64,000 bases of DNA from Thalassospira profundimaris WP0211 (GCF_000300275.1 NZ_AMRN01000009.1:62001-126000); one strand, 5' to 3'. Shown: positions 27,440 through 36,958, counted from the stretch's first letter. Numbers and translations are program-made. Notes: generated by a model from the letters alone, not told the origin.

Positions 27440-28912
27440 CTAGAACTCCCAGCGGCGTGTCAGAAATACCTGTGCACGTGCGTTATGGTATTCGTAGTTG
27501 GGAATGTTTGATTTTGTGTTCAGATACTCACCGGTGACCGACCAGTTGATCGGTGCCAGAAAGCCAAGTATCTGATTTGCCGTTTCGCTATCCCCAAACA
27601 AGTCGGTCGGCAATATCGTCGATAGCGGTGCACCGTATGTCAGGCGGGTCCGAGTGCTGCGATCCGTGCGATGTTGCGGCGAATTGCCGGTCGTCAAAAA
27701 ATCCGGATCCCGGTACTGGTCCATGCCATAGCGGATGCTTCCGCTGATGTAACTTCCCCCACCAAACAGATAAGCATGGATCAGCTCGCCGCTCAAGCTA
27801 TTGTAACTATAATAGTTTCTGGCAGCTTCCTTCATCCCGGCCGCAAAATTCAGCGTCGTACGATGATTTGGTGACCAATTGTAGTTGCCCCCGATCCGTG
27901 CGCCATAGCGCTGACCGGAATGCAGGCGAAGCGCACTGGATTCAGATGTGTTCTGGTATCGCTCGTCAGAATAGCTGACATCGCCGTTCAGGTTAAAGAA
28001 CGGGCGCACGTTCCAGTCCAGCCGCAGACGGCCGGTTCTGGCGGTCAGGTACTTTTCGCGCGAAAGCGACTGCGCGGTCTGGCTAAGTGTCGGGGTCAGC
28101 ATCCAGTATCCGCCGCGAATACGTGTGCCGATTTCTGCCGAAAAGGATCCAAGGTCCAGCGCGTCAAGCTGAACCTGGTCACTGCCATAACCGGTTAAAC
28201 TTGCAAAAACCTCGTGACCTTCCTGATAGCCAAGGTCATAGCTGACGTCATAGCGAAGCGCCCCGATATAGGCGATGTCATTATTGGGTTTGTCGCCGCT
28301 TGCGGTGATGGTCGTCGGTGTACCGGTCAGAAGCTGGACCTTGTCGTTCGGGGCGGCATTGCGGTTGCTGTCAATCTGGCTTCCCAGTGTCAGAGTCAGG
28401 CTTTGTGACAGGCGCTTGCGGCGGCGCTCGATGGCGCTGACATACTGACGGATATTGGCTTCGACATCTGGCGAGATATCCATTTGCAACAGGCGATCAA
28501 ACTGGCCGCGGGCCTCGTCCAGACTATCAAGGCGATAAAGAACAATCGCATAATACAGGCGTACCGGTGCCAGATCCGGGTCCAGAACAAGAATGCGTTC
28601 AAGGGTTGCGGATGCCCCGCGGACGTCGCCACGCGCCAGCTGCGCCTTGGCCCAACGGAAGTTAAGGACGATGTCATCGGGATTTGCAAGGATGTCGGCA
28701 TAGGTGATGTCACCGCCATCATCAGTGCTCAGCAGAAAGTTCGCCCGTGCGGTAACGTCGGTGAGTCGCTCGAAATCTTCGGAAAACTGGCGTGCTTCGT
28801 CTGTGCGCACATCAATGCTTTGTTGTGCGCTTACCCCGGTTGTTCCGATTGCAAGCGACGTTAGACCCGCTGCAATCAGCGCGGTAACGTACTGCCATCT
28901 GCCTGTCGTCAA
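27440..28912 (-). CDS. TPR plus outer-membrane beta-barrel protein
   Basis: 490-aa exported protein. A signal peptide ends near SVSA-QQ. An alpha-helical TPR-like part (about residues 60-170) carries AKAQLARGDVRGASATLERIL-type repeats. The rest (about 175-490) is a predicted beta-barrel with alternating aromatic strands and a C-terminal phenylalanine (RRWEF), the usual outer-membrane assembly signal. The layout is like Slam/DUF560-type surface proteins. It starts with TTG, backed by AGGAAA. First gene of the operon with FecR and the cyclase. Confidence 0.85.
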   Translation of the reverse strand: MTTGRWQYVTALIAAGLTSLAIGTTGVSAQQSIDVRTDEARQFSEDFERLTDVTARANFLLSTDDGGDITYADILANPDDIVLNFRWAKAQLARGDVRGASATLERILVLDPDLAPVRLYYAIVLYRLDSLDEARGQFDRLLQMDISPDVEANIRQYVSAIERRRKRLSQSLTLTLGSQIDSNRNAAPNDKVQLLTGTPTTITASGDKPNNDIAYIGALRYDVSYDLGYQEGHEVFASLTGYGSDQVQLDALDLGSFSAEIGTRIRGGYWMLTPTLSQTAQSLSREKYLTARTGRLRLDWNVRPFFNLNGDVSYSDERYQNTSESSALRLHSGQRYGARIGGNYNWSPNHRTTLNFAAGMKEAARNYYSYNSLSGELIHAYLFGGGSYISGSIRYGMDQYRDPDFLTTGNSPQHRTDRSTRTRLTYGAPLSTILPTDLFGDSETANQILGFLAPINWSVTGEYLNTKSNIPNYEYHNARAQVFLTRRWEF

Positions 28913-29165
28913 ACTGCTTTCCTACCATTGGCAGGTCAAGACCGTCATCGGGTGCACATAATGTCAGCAGAAAGTTTGGCGACGAAACCCGAATGGCGAC
29001 CATAACCTGTTTGGAAACGATCAAATCAGATTATGGTCTTTGAAAAGACAGGGATAGCCATTCGGCAGGTTGGTGTTGCCATGTGTGGATGGATAGTATT
29101 TCGCACCTTGCGTATAGTAAATTTATCGAAAGGTGGTTTTGCTCCTATCCATAGGTCACTCAGGG
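28913..29165. promoter_or_regulatory. Promoter region of barrel-FecR-cyclase operon
   Basis: 250 bases without a gene between the operon and tldD. It contains nested inverted repeats: CCGAATGGC (28989) with GCCATTCGG (29057), and GACCATAA (28998) with TTATGGTC (29031). Confidence 0.45.
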
Positions 29166-30599
29166 TTATACTGCGGTCCCGCCGACGGTCAGACCATCAA
29201 TGCGGAGCGTCGGTTGCCCGACACCAACAGGAACACCTTGCCCGTCCTTGCCACAGGTGCCGATGCCATCATCAAGCGCCATGTCATTGCCGATCATGGA
29301 CACCTTGGTCAGGCTGTCCGGCCCGTTGCCGATCAGGGTCGCGCCCTTGACCGGTGCGCCAAGTTTACCATCCTCGATCAGATAGGCCTCGGATGCCGAG
29401 AACACGAACTTGCCCGATGTAATATCGACCTGACCACCGCCAAAGTTGACGGCATAGATGCCCTTTTTGACCGAGGCCAGAATTTCTTCCGGCTCCTTGT
29501 CGCCACCAAGCATATAGGTATTGGTCATGCGTGGCATCGGGGCGTGGGCATAGGACTGACGACGCCCGTTACCGGTGGATTTGACACCGGTCAGGCGCGC
29601 GTTCAGGCGATCCTGCATAAAGCCCTTGAGGATGCCATCCTCGATCAGGACAGTTTTCTGGGTTGGCGTGCCTTCATCATCAATCGACAGCGACCCGCGG
29701 CGGTCATGGATGGTGCCATCATCAACCACCGTCACACCCGGTGATGCAATCCGCTGGCCCAGCAGGCCGGCAAAGGCAGATGTGCCCTTGCGGTTAAAAT
29801 CACCTTCAAGGCCGTGACCGATGGCTTCGTGCAGCAAAATGCCTGGCCAACCCGGGCCAAGCACCACGGTCATTTCTCCTGCGGGGGCGGCGACTGAATC
29901 AAGGTTCACAACCGCCTGACGGAGCGACTCATCAACCGCCTTTTTCCAGGTTTTTTCGTCAAAGAACCCGTCATAGCCGATACGGCCACCTTCGCCGTGT
30001 GATCCGGTTTCCATGCGATCGCCCTGTTTGACAACGACCGAGACGTTAAAACGCACAAGCGGACGAATATCGCCAATACGCTGTCCGCCGGAACGCCAGA
30101 TTTGCACAGCCTGCCAATTGCCTGAGATTGAGGCCGAAACCTGCACCACACGCGGGTCACGCGACCGGGCATAGGCATCAATCTGGGCCAAAAGATCGAC
30201 CTTGGCCTCAAATGTGGCCTCACCCAGCGGGTTCACGTCGGAATAAAGCGATACGTTCGTGCCAATTGAACCCAGATCAACCTTGCCCGAGCGGCCCGAG
30301 CCAACCGCCTTGACGGTTTCGGCGGCACGCGCAACCGCGTCATTGGACAGTTCATTGGAATGCGAAAAGGCAGTCGCCTCGTCGGCAACAGCACGCAGGC
30401 CAAAGCCCTGTGCGGTATCAAAGTTCGCACTGCGCAGGCGGCCATCATCCCAGACAAGGCTTTCGGATTGGCGATATTCAAGGAAGAGTTCCCCGTCTTC
30501 GGCAGCGCTGAGTGCATCATTGACCTGTGTTTCAAGCCGGTCGCGATCAAGATCACCCTTGGCGAAAAACAGATTGTCGGTGGTGCGAAGATCGGTCAT
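29166..30599 (-). CDS. tldD: Metalloprotease TldD
   Basis: 477-aa cytosolic metalloprotease of the TldD/PmbA family, which works as a TldD-TldE pair on unfolded peptides. The zinc motif HEAIGH lies in the central GPGWPGILLHEAIGHGLEGD region. Start 30599 follows AAGGAGG; the 18 extra residues of the longest frame are not conserved. No tldE partner is in the window. Confidence 0.95.
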   Translation of the reverse strand: MTDLRTTDNLFFAKGDLDRDRLETQVNDALSAAEDGELFLEYRQSESLVWDDGRLRSANFDTAQGFGLRAVADEATAFSHSNELSNDAVARAAETVKAVGSGRSGKVDLGSIGTNVSLYSDVNPLGEATFEAKVDLLAQIDAYARSRDPRVVQVSASISGNWQAVQIWRSGGQRIGDIRPLVRFNVSVVVKQGDRMETGSHGEGGRIGYDGFFDEKTWKKAVDESLRQAVVNLDSVAAPAGEMTVVLGPGWPGILLHEAIGHGLEGDFNRKGTSAFAGLLGQRIASPGVTVVDDGTIHDRRGSLSIDDEGTPTQKTVLIEDGILKGFMQDRLNARLTGVKSTGNGRRQSYAHAPMPRMTNTYMLGGDKEPEEILASVKKGIYAVNFGGGQVDITSGKFVFSASEAYLIEDGKLGAPVKGATLIGNGPDSLTKVSMIGNDMALDDGIGTCGKDGQGVPVGVGQPTLRIDGLTVGGTAV

Positions 30600-30808
30600 G
30601 GAACCTCCTTGGGGCCGCGATAGCACGGCCAGAGAAAATGTCTTTCCCTGCATGATAATCCAGTTGAGGCAGTATTATCCCTTACTCAATTTAGGGTTTC
30701 TGATGCCTTCGACTTTCATCTATACAGGTACTTGTTCGGGCAAAGGACAAAGCCATGGCCCGAGTGGTTTATATAGACTGCAATAACCAATTATGAAAGC
30801 CCGTGGCA

Positions 30809-32077
30809 ATGTTTGTCGAACATCCCCAGCGCGTCGCCCTTCATAATGAAATCCATGCCCGACCGTTTGGCGGTGTGACCAGCCCGGCGCGGTGTTCCTG
30901 CCTTGCCTTTCAAACGGGTGAAGACCTTGATGACGTAGTGCGCGATCATTTCACGGCCTTTTGCCACCGCTATAGCCTGACGCCACCAGCTGCAGATCAA
31001 AAATATTTCGAAGCCGCCTGTGACGGATTTTCCGTCATCTGGGAACGGCATGCGGAATTCACGGTCTATGTCTTCAAACGTACCGAGCCATTCGACAACC
31101 CGTTCGAAGACCCGGTGATCAATCTTGTGCCGCGCGACTGGTTTGATGAAACACCGGGACAATTGCTGGTGGGCTTGCACATCGTCGTCGACAAGGCTGA
31201 GCGGAGTGAAGATGAGCTTTCCCGGTTATTTGATCATAATGGCCTGACCGGCAGCCGCATATTGGGGGGCACGGCACAGGTCTGGACGGATTTTCGTCTG
31301 CATGGTGACGGGTTTGGGCGCATCCTGATCAAGGATTGCGGCCTGGAACATCTTCAGGCCGGGCGTCTGGTGCAGCGGCTTAAGGAAATTGAAGTCTATC
31401 GCATGATGGCGCTGCTGGCCTTTCCGTTGGCGCATACGGCGACCCCCAAGGTGTCGGAAATCGATACGCGCCTGTCGGAAATTACCGCCGAAATGGCGAG
31501 TAAAACCCAAACCAATGACGAAGAAACACTTGCCAAACTGACCGACCTTGCCGCCCAGACCGAGGAAATGGCAGCCTCGCTGAATTACCGGTTCAGTGCA
31601 GCGCGGGCCTATTACCGCATCGTACAGGCGCGCCTTGGCGAACTGCGCGAGGAACGCATCGAAGGCATGCAAACCATTGCGGAATTCCTTGAGCGTCGCT
31701 TGGCCCCGGCAATGCGGACCTGTCAGAATATCGGCGATCGGCTGGAAGTTTTGTCAAAGCGTGTCGCACGGGCCAACAACCTGCTGCGCACCCGTGTTGA
31801 CATCCTGCTTGAGGCGCAAAACCGTGACCTTCTGGCCAGCATGGACCGACGTGTGAAATTGCAACTGCGCCTGCAACAAACCGTCGAAGGTTTGTCGGTG
31901 GCCGCCATCACTTATTATGCGGTCGGGCTTCTGGGTTACCTCTTCAAGGCAATCAAGGATACCGGCGTTCCGATCAATGACCGGGTTGCCACCGGCATTT
32001 CTGTGCCGCTGGTGCTGGGCGCGATCTGGTTTTCGATGCACCGCATCCGCAAGGCGCTGCATCGTGCCGATGACTGA
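30809..32077 (+). CDS. DUF3422 membrane protein
   Basis: About 422-aa protein of the DUF3422 family. It begins HPQRVALHNEIHARPF, the family hallmark. The long middle is charged and helical, with coiled-coil character around residues 220-340, and two hydrophobic helices (about 358-378 and 390-408) lie near the C-terminus. Function is unknown. A GTG at 30803 is possible, but the ribosome site spacing favours ATG 30809. Confidence 0.88.
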   Translation: MFVEHPQRVALHNEIHARPFGGVTSPARCSCLAFQTGEDLDDVVRDHFTAFCHRYSLTPPAADQKYFEAACDGFSVIWERHAEFTVYVFKRTEPFDNPFEDPVINLVPRDWFDETPGQLLVGLHIVVDKAERSEDELSRLFDHNGLTGSRILGGTAQVWTDFRLHGDGFGRILIKDCGLEHLQAGRLVQRLKEIEVYRMMALLAFPLAHTATPKVSEIDTRLSEITAEMASKTQTNDEETLAKLTDLAAQTEEMAASLNYRFSAARAYYRIVQARLGELREERIEGMQTIAEFLERRLAPAMRTCQNIGDRLEVLSKRVARANNLLRTRVDILLEAQNRDLLASMDRRVKLQLRLQQTVEGLSVAAITYYAVGLLGYLFKAIKDTGVPINDRVATGISVPLVLGAIWFSMHRIRKALHRADD

Positions 32078-32092
32078 CGTGGTGTTTGCGAA

Positions 32093-33148
32093 CTAGGTCG
32101 CATTGCGCAGCTTGTAGGCGGCGTAGGTCGTCGCCCCAACCAGAACAACCGCACCGGCCTGATGGGCAACACCCAGCGGCAGCCACACAACAGTCAGAAG
32201 GGTTGTGATGCCAAGCGTGACCTGCAGGCAGACTGCAAGCAGAACCAGATGGGTGGCAAAGCGTTGATTGGGGTTAAGGTCCCATTTGCCAGCACGCCAC
32301 CAGAACACCAGCACCATCACGAATGTCAGTTTCGCCAGCCAGCGATGATCCCACTGCACCGTCATGTGGTCCTCGAATGGCGCCAGCCAGGCCGGATTAA
32401 ACACGAACAGGCCATCGGGGATCAACTGCCCGTCCATCAGCGGGAAGGTGTTGTATATGTGCCCGGCATTAAGGCCGGCAACAAAGCCGCCGGACAGGGC
32501 GGTAAACACGATCAGACACAGCAACTGCAAGGCGCGCTTTGACGATGCGGTTGTTGTCACACGCGGGCTCAACTGTTGCAGGGCGACCCAAAGAAGGGCG
32601 ATGAAAATAACCAGTGCCAAGCCAAAGTGGGCGGTCAGGCGATACTGGCTGACATCGGGGCGATCAACCAGACCGCTCATCACCATGTACCAGCCCATCA
32701 GGCCCTGCAGACCGCCAAGGATGAACAGCCCCCAGAGCTTCCACTTGGTGGCGCGATCAATCGATTTTTTGGCCAGGAACCAGACGAACGGGATGAAGAA
32801 CACAATCCCGATCAACCGTCCCCACAGGCGATGGATGAATTCGAGCCAGAAGATCGATTTGAAGTCCTCGACCGACATCCATGCATTGATTTTCTGAAAC
32901 TCGGGATACTGGCTGTATTTTTCATAAAGCGTTTGCCAGTCGGCTTCGTTCATCGGCGGGATGATGCCGGTGAAGGGCCGCCATTCCACAATCGAAAGCC
33001 CGGATTCAGTCAGGCGCGTCAAACCGCCGATCACCACCATGATGAACACCATCGCCGCACAGCCAAACAGCCAGATGGCGACGTTTTTGTTGGCTTGTGG
33101 GTGCGCAAGGCTGACTTCGGACAGGGCAGGGGAGGCACTGCTGGACAT
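32093..33148 (-). CDS. ctaA: Heme A synthase
   Basis: 351-aa membrane enzyme of the COX15/CtaA family, which oxidises heme O to heme A for aa3-type cytochrome oxidase. Eight helices; the four heme-ligand histidines are visible in EFIHRLWG, LTAHFGL, WDHRWLA and VAHQAGA. This is the longer proteobacterial/mitochondrial COX15 form. Convergent with the DUF3422 gene. Confidence 0.95.
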   Translation of the reverse strand: MSSSASPALSEVSLAHPQANKNVAIWLFGCAAMVFIMVVIGGLTRLTESGLSIVEWRPFTGIIPPMNEADWQTLYEKYSQYPEFQKINAWMSVEDFKSIFWLEFIHRLWGRLIGIVFFIPFVWFLAKKSIDRATKWKLWGLFILGGLQGLMGWYMVMSGLVDRPDVSQYRLTAHFGLALVIFIALLWVALQQLSPRVTTTASSKRALQLLCLIVFTALSGGFVAGLNAGHIYNTFPLMDGQLIPDGLFVFNPAWLAPFEDHMTVQWDHRWLAKLTFVMVLVFWWRAGKWDLNPNQRFATHLVLLAVCLQVTLGITTLLTVVWLPLGVAHQAGAVVLVGATTYAAYKLRNAT

Positions 33149-33400
33149 CTGGACGCTCTCTTGACGGTATCTTCTGGCGGACGGGTTTTGAAATTTGGCC
33201 CAATATAGGGCGATTTTGCAAGAATTGCAGGAAAAGCTTTACGGAAAAATCGGGGCCGGTGGATCAGTCAGCTTGCAACTATTAAGTACCAATATTTAGT
33301 GTTGTTTATGTATAAAACACATAAAAAATGTATTGAATAATTTGCTATCCACACTCATAGTCATGGGCAATAGAGAGAAACCCGCATTAGAGGATCGACG
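33149..33400. promoter_or_regulatory. Divergent region ctaA / siroheme gene
   Basis: AT-rich toward the right side. It contains the inverted repeat TTTATGT-N7-ACATAAA at 33305-33325, about 75 bases before the siroheme-type gene, a possible operator for the sulfur-assimilation genes. Confidence 0.4.
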
Positions 33401-33961
33401 ATGTTTCCCATCAATCTGGACCTGACGCGACTTTCGGTCGCTTTGGTCGGCAACGGTCAGGCCACCCTGAACCGTTTGCGCCAGTTTGACGGTGATGGGG
33501 CAAAATACGTTACCGTCTATTCTGAAGACCCGATACCCGAACTGGCCGAACAGGCCGGTGACCGGTTGCAGCGCTATTTGCCGAATTCGGCGGATGTCAA
33601 CGCGGCCTCCATCATGTTTATCATCGACCTTGATCTTAAAAAGGCAGCCGAGCTGGCCTCCATTGCCAAGGCCGTTGGCACGATTGCCAATGTCGAGGAC
33701 GTCAAACAATATTGTGATTTTTCGTCGCCCGCGCGCATTCAGCGCGGTGATCTGATGATCACGGTCTCGACCAACGGGCACAGCCCGCGCCTTGCCGGTC
33801 GTATTCGCCGCGCGCTTGAAAAATGGCTGGTGCCAAGCTGGGAACAGCGCCTGCACGAACTGTCCAAACAGCGCGAAAAATGGAAGGCCGACGGGGCCGA
33901 CATGCAGACCCTGTTGCGCAAGACCGATGAATATATCGATCAGCGGAGGTGGCTGCCATGA
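33401..33961 (+). CDS. Precorrin-2 dehydrogenase / siroheme synthase N-domain protein
   Basis: 186-aa protein matching the N-terminal (CysG-N/Met8) part of siroheme synthase, which turns precorrin-2 into sirohydrochlorin and inserts iron. It has a Rossmann entry VALVGNGQATLNRL and the conserved NGHSPRLAGRIRRALE. It is shorter than stand-alone Met8-type enzymes (around 200-220 aa) and has no methyltransferase domain. Its stop overlaps the cysH start (ATGA), so it belongs to sulfur assimilation, making siroheme for sulfite reductase encoded elsewhere. Confidence 0.88.
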   Translation: MFPINLDLTRLSVALVGNGQATLNRLRQFDGDGAKYVTVYSEDPIPELAEQAGDRLQRYLPNSADVNAASIMFIIDLDLKKAAELASIAKAVGTIANVEDVKQYCDFSSPARIQRGDLMITVSTNGHSPRLAGRIRRALEKWLVPSWEQRLHELSKQREKWKADGADMQTLLRKTDEYIDQRRWLP

Positions 33962-34701
33962 ATGTCATGCGTGAAGAAGACATCGTCACCGGTGGCTCCA
34001 TGTCTGTTGAGGAGGCCACGGATCGTGCTGCTCGTTTGATGGATCAGTATGGGCACCTTCAGGGTGTGTCACTGATCGAACCGATGGTGCATGAAGAATT
34101 CAACGGCCGCATCACCATGACCTCGTCCTTCGGGACAGAGGCCGCTGCCCTTCTGGCCCTTGTGGCCGAGGTCGACCGTGATCTGCCGGTGATCTTCCTT
34201 GATACCCGCAAGCTGTTTGGTGAAACGCATACCTATCGCGAAAAGCTGGTTGATCATTTGGGCCTGACCAATATCAAGATCACGCGCCCGGACGAGGAAA
34301 AGCTGAAGGCCGAGGACCCCAACGGCATGCTGTTTGCCTCGGACGTGGCGAAATGCTGCTACCTGCGCAAGGTGGAGCCGCTTCAGCGTGCGCTGGAAGG
34401 CTATGACGCCTGGCTGACCGGGCGCAAACGCTTTCACGGTGGTGAACGTGATGCTTTGCCGGTGATTGAACCGGCGGGTTCGCGGATCAAGATCAATCCG
34501 CTGGCGGGGTACAAGCGCGAAGATATCGAAGACATCTTTGAGCATCGCGCGTTGCCGCGTCATCCGCTTGAGGCTGAAGGCTTCCTGTCCATCGGGTGCA
34601 TGCCTTGCACCGAACGTGTTGATCCCAACACAACCGATGTCCGTGCCGGACGCTGGGCCGGGCAGGACAAGACCGAGTGCGGCATTCACTACATCATCTA
34701 G
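33958..34701 (+). CDS. cysH: Adenylyl-sulfate (APS-type) reductase CysH
   Basis: 247-aa reductase making sulfite from activated sulfate. It has the paired cysteines C133-C134 and the CxxC pair C214/C217 that hold the [4Fe-4S] cluster, so it is the APS-type enzyme rather than the cluster-free PAPS form. The catalytic cysteine is C241 in ECGIH. ATG 33958 follows GGAGG and overlaps the previous stop. A strong terminator follows. Confidence 0.93.
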   Translation: MNVMREEDIVTGGSMSVEEATDRAARLMDQYGHLQGVSLIEPMVHEEFNGRITMTSSFGTEAAALLALVAEVDRDLPVIFLDTRKLFGETHTYREKLVDHLGLTNIKITRPDEEKLKAEDPNGMLFASDVAKCCYLRKVEPLQRALEGYDAWLTGRKRFHGGERDALPVIEPAGSRIKINPLAGYKREDIEDIFEHRALPRHPLEAEGFLSIGCMPCTERVDPNTTDVRAGRWAGQDKTECGIHYII

Positions 34702-34720
34702 GCCCAATCAGGCTTTTATG

Positions 34721-34749
34721 AAAAACCCGGCCATCTGGCCGGGTTTTTT
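34721..34749 (+). terminator. Terminator after cysH
   Basis: 12-bp stem ending in GGCC around ATCT, followed by a T6 run. The A-rich left arm means it could also serve the convergent dgt gene. Confidence 0.9.
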
Positions 34750-34750
34750 G

Positions 34751-36199
34751 TTAGATGGTGATGCCCTGAAGCTTCCTGAACAGCGTCACCGCATAACGAT
34801 CCGTCATGCCGGAAATGTAATCCATCACCCGCATCAGGCGGCTGTAAAGGTCGGGGGCTGCCATCAGCTTGCCCGACAGAAGCTTGTCGATGCGATCCGC
34901 CTGTGGTGGCAGGCGTTTGCCGTGATTTTTGTGTTCGTCAATGTCGATGGCGGCACGCACAAAGCTGTCAAGCAGGCCATTGATGACTTCAAACCCGGCC
35001 ATTTCAATCGGCAGGACATGCGGCGCGTTATAGATCTTTTGCACCGCCAGTTTCTTGCACGCCTTGGCGTAGGGGCCAAGCGGGGTGTTGGCCAAAAGAT
35101 CACCTTCGATGGTGCCGTCAAGCAATGCGTCTTCATGTTCGATGAAGGCATCAACTGCCGCCTTGACCAGATTGCCAATCGCCTTGCCGCGCAGGAAACC
35201 AATCCGGTCATCTTCGGATTTTTCTGCATACCAGCCTTCAGCGCGCAGGTCTTTCCAGCGTTGTTCGGCATCGCCGTCATATTTTTCCGGATGGCGGGCA
35301 ATCGGGGCAAGGGCACGTTCGACTTCCTCGAAACTGACACAGCACAGTTCCCAGCCATCTTCAAGATCGACCACGGAATAACAAATGTCATCGGCCGCCT
35401 CGACCAGATAGACCAGCGGATGACGCCGCCATGCGCCATCAAATCCTTCAAGCGGTGACAGGCCGCAAACCCTGGCAATCGCCTGAGCAATGTCGCGCTC
35501 TGCCTGATAATAGCCGGGCTTTTTAAGGCCGGTATATTCCTTGCGGCGGGCGTCAGGGACTGATGTGCTGCGCGGATATTTGATGAAACTGCCCAGCGTG
35601 CCGTATGTCAGGTTAAGCCCACCGTCAAAGCGCTTCATTTCAAGCTGGCTGATGATGCGCAACCCTTGGGCATTGCCCTCAAAATGGCGCAGGTCTTCAA
35701 GCTCCGGCCCGGAAAGGCGCGATGTCAGCTCATCCTTGGCAAGGCGCGATGTGGTGAACCATTCATTGATGGCGTCTTCGCCGGAATGCCCGAATGGCGG
35801 GTTACCGATATCATGGGCCAGGCATGCGGCCTGCACCATGTAACCGATATCGGCCACGGTGGTTTCCGATCCCTTGGGCAGGTTTTTGACGATATGCGCA
35901 CCGGCCATCAGGCCCAATGACTGCCCGACCGATCCGACCTCGATCGTGTGGGTCAGGCGGGTATGGACATGATCATTTTCGGAAAGGGGGTGAACCTGCG
36001 TCTTGTTTTGCAGACGCCGGAACGAGGATGAAAAAATCACCCTATCAACATCGATCTGAAACGGGCTTCGGCCATCAGGTGTCGGATAGGGTGCACCTTC
36101 GGGCAGGCGAATTCTGCCATCCTTGAATTCAAGCCGATGAGAAGAAAGAAGATCTTCCCAGCGCATTTTATCGCCGGAACCCTGTACAGACGACGCCAC
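34751..36199 (-). CDS. dgt: dGTP triphosphohydrolase
   Basis: HD-domain enzyme (482 aa from GTG 36199, or 471 aa from ATG 36166) that splits dGTP or other dNTPs into nucleoside and triphosphate. HD-family residues are intact: FRRLQNKTQVHPL, HTRLTHTIEVG, and CLAHDIGNPPFGHSGE. The short type-2 dGTPase form is usually about 400-500 aa. The start is uncertain: the GTG has GGGG five bases before it, the ATG has the cleaner family boundary. Confidence 0.92.
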   Translation of the reverse strand: MASSVQGSGDKMRWEDLLSSHRLEFKDGRIRLPEGAPYPTPDGRSPFQIDVDRVIFSSSFRRLQNKTQVHPLSENDHVHTRLTHTIEVGSVGQSLGLMAGAHIVKNLPKGSETTVADIGYMVQAACLAHDIGNPPFGHSGEDAINEWFTTSRLAKDELTSRLSGPELEDLRHFEGNAQGLRIISQLEMKRFDGGLNLTYGTLGSFIKYPRSTSVPDARRKEYTGLKKPGYYQAERDIAQAIARVCGLSPLEGFDGAWRRHPLVYLVEAADDICYSVVDLEDGWELCCVSFEEVERALAPIARHPEKYDGDAEQRWKDLRAEGWYAEKSEDDRIGFLRGKAIGNLVKAAVDAFIEHEDALLDGTIEGDLLANTPLGPYAKACKKLAVQKIYNAPHVLPIEMAGFEVINGLLDSFVRAAIDIDEHKNHGKRLPPQADRIDKLLSGKLMAAPDLYSRLMRVMDYISGMTDRYAVTLFRKLQGITI

Positions 36200-36258
36200 T
36201 TTTTACCCCTGTCCAAATCAAATGTTATTATCGGGCAACTTTAACGGGCCGGGGAGTC

Positions 36259-36298
36259 CGGTGCAATCGGACAAACAGTCTTTGACCCGATTGCACCG
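36259..36298. repeat. 12-bp perfect hairpin between two minus-strand genes
   Basis: Arms 36259-36270 and 36287-36298, loop 16 bases, no T-run. It lies upstream of dgt and downstream of the DUF4870-like gene. Confidence 0.6.
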
Positions 36299-36311
36299 CG
36301 TTTATGGGCGA

Positions 36312-36731
36312 TCAGCCAAAGAACCAGCTTTGCGGGTTATCAATCGGGCGGCCATTCAAGGCGCGCAGAAGGCCGATCACATTACGCCCGATAAACCAGG
36401 CGGTGGTGTAAAGCGCCATCAACCCGACAATAGCCCAGCCCAGAAGCGGGATCCAGCCAATCACGAAGGTGAAGAAACCCAAAATGATGGCATAAAGGAT
36501 GCTGATCCAGAATGTCCGGATGACAAACGTGTAGTGGCTGTTGGTCCAGTGATTGTCGTCTTCGCGCGCGACATAGGACACAATCAGCGCAATCAAACCG
36601 GTGGCAAAGGCCGTAAACAGGGTTGCGATCATCAGCCCGTAACAGACAGCGGCCGTATTCCCGCCGCGCTCGTCAGTATAGCGCGGTGCATTGTCAAAAG
36701 ACGCATCCTGACCGTGGATATGGTCGTTCAT
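36312..36731 (-). CDS. DUF4870-like small membrane protein
   Basis: 139-aa inner-membrane protein. A polar N-terminus precedes three hydrophobic segments (about residues 27-50, 62-88, 92-118), and the motif SHYTFVIRTFWIS matches the DUF4870 type, whose function is unknown. Start 36731 has AGGA upstream; the longer frame adds 30 residues without support. Confidence 0.75.
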   Translation of the reverse strand: MNDHIHGQDASFDNAPRYTDERGGNTAAVCYGLMIATLFTAFATGLIALIVSYVAREDDNHWTNSHYTFVIRTFWISILYAIILGFFTFVIGWIPLLGWAIVGLMALYTTAWFIGRNVIGLLRALNGRPIDNPQSWFFG

Positions 36732-36958
36732 GGATAAAATCCTATCAAGTTGTCGCAATCCCCATCGCGTCTTTGCCATCATATAGCGCGAAAGTTTATA
36801 AAAGCTATCCCATAGCGGCATCTTGCGCCTTTGCGGGCGCCTTGGGGCCCTTTCACGCGGATTTTACGCCCGGTTTACCGTGTTTTGCCTCGACTCTTGG
36901 CAAATTCGCCCTACATTTGGCGCCATGTTGTCAATTGACCAAAAACAGGAATTTCCGC

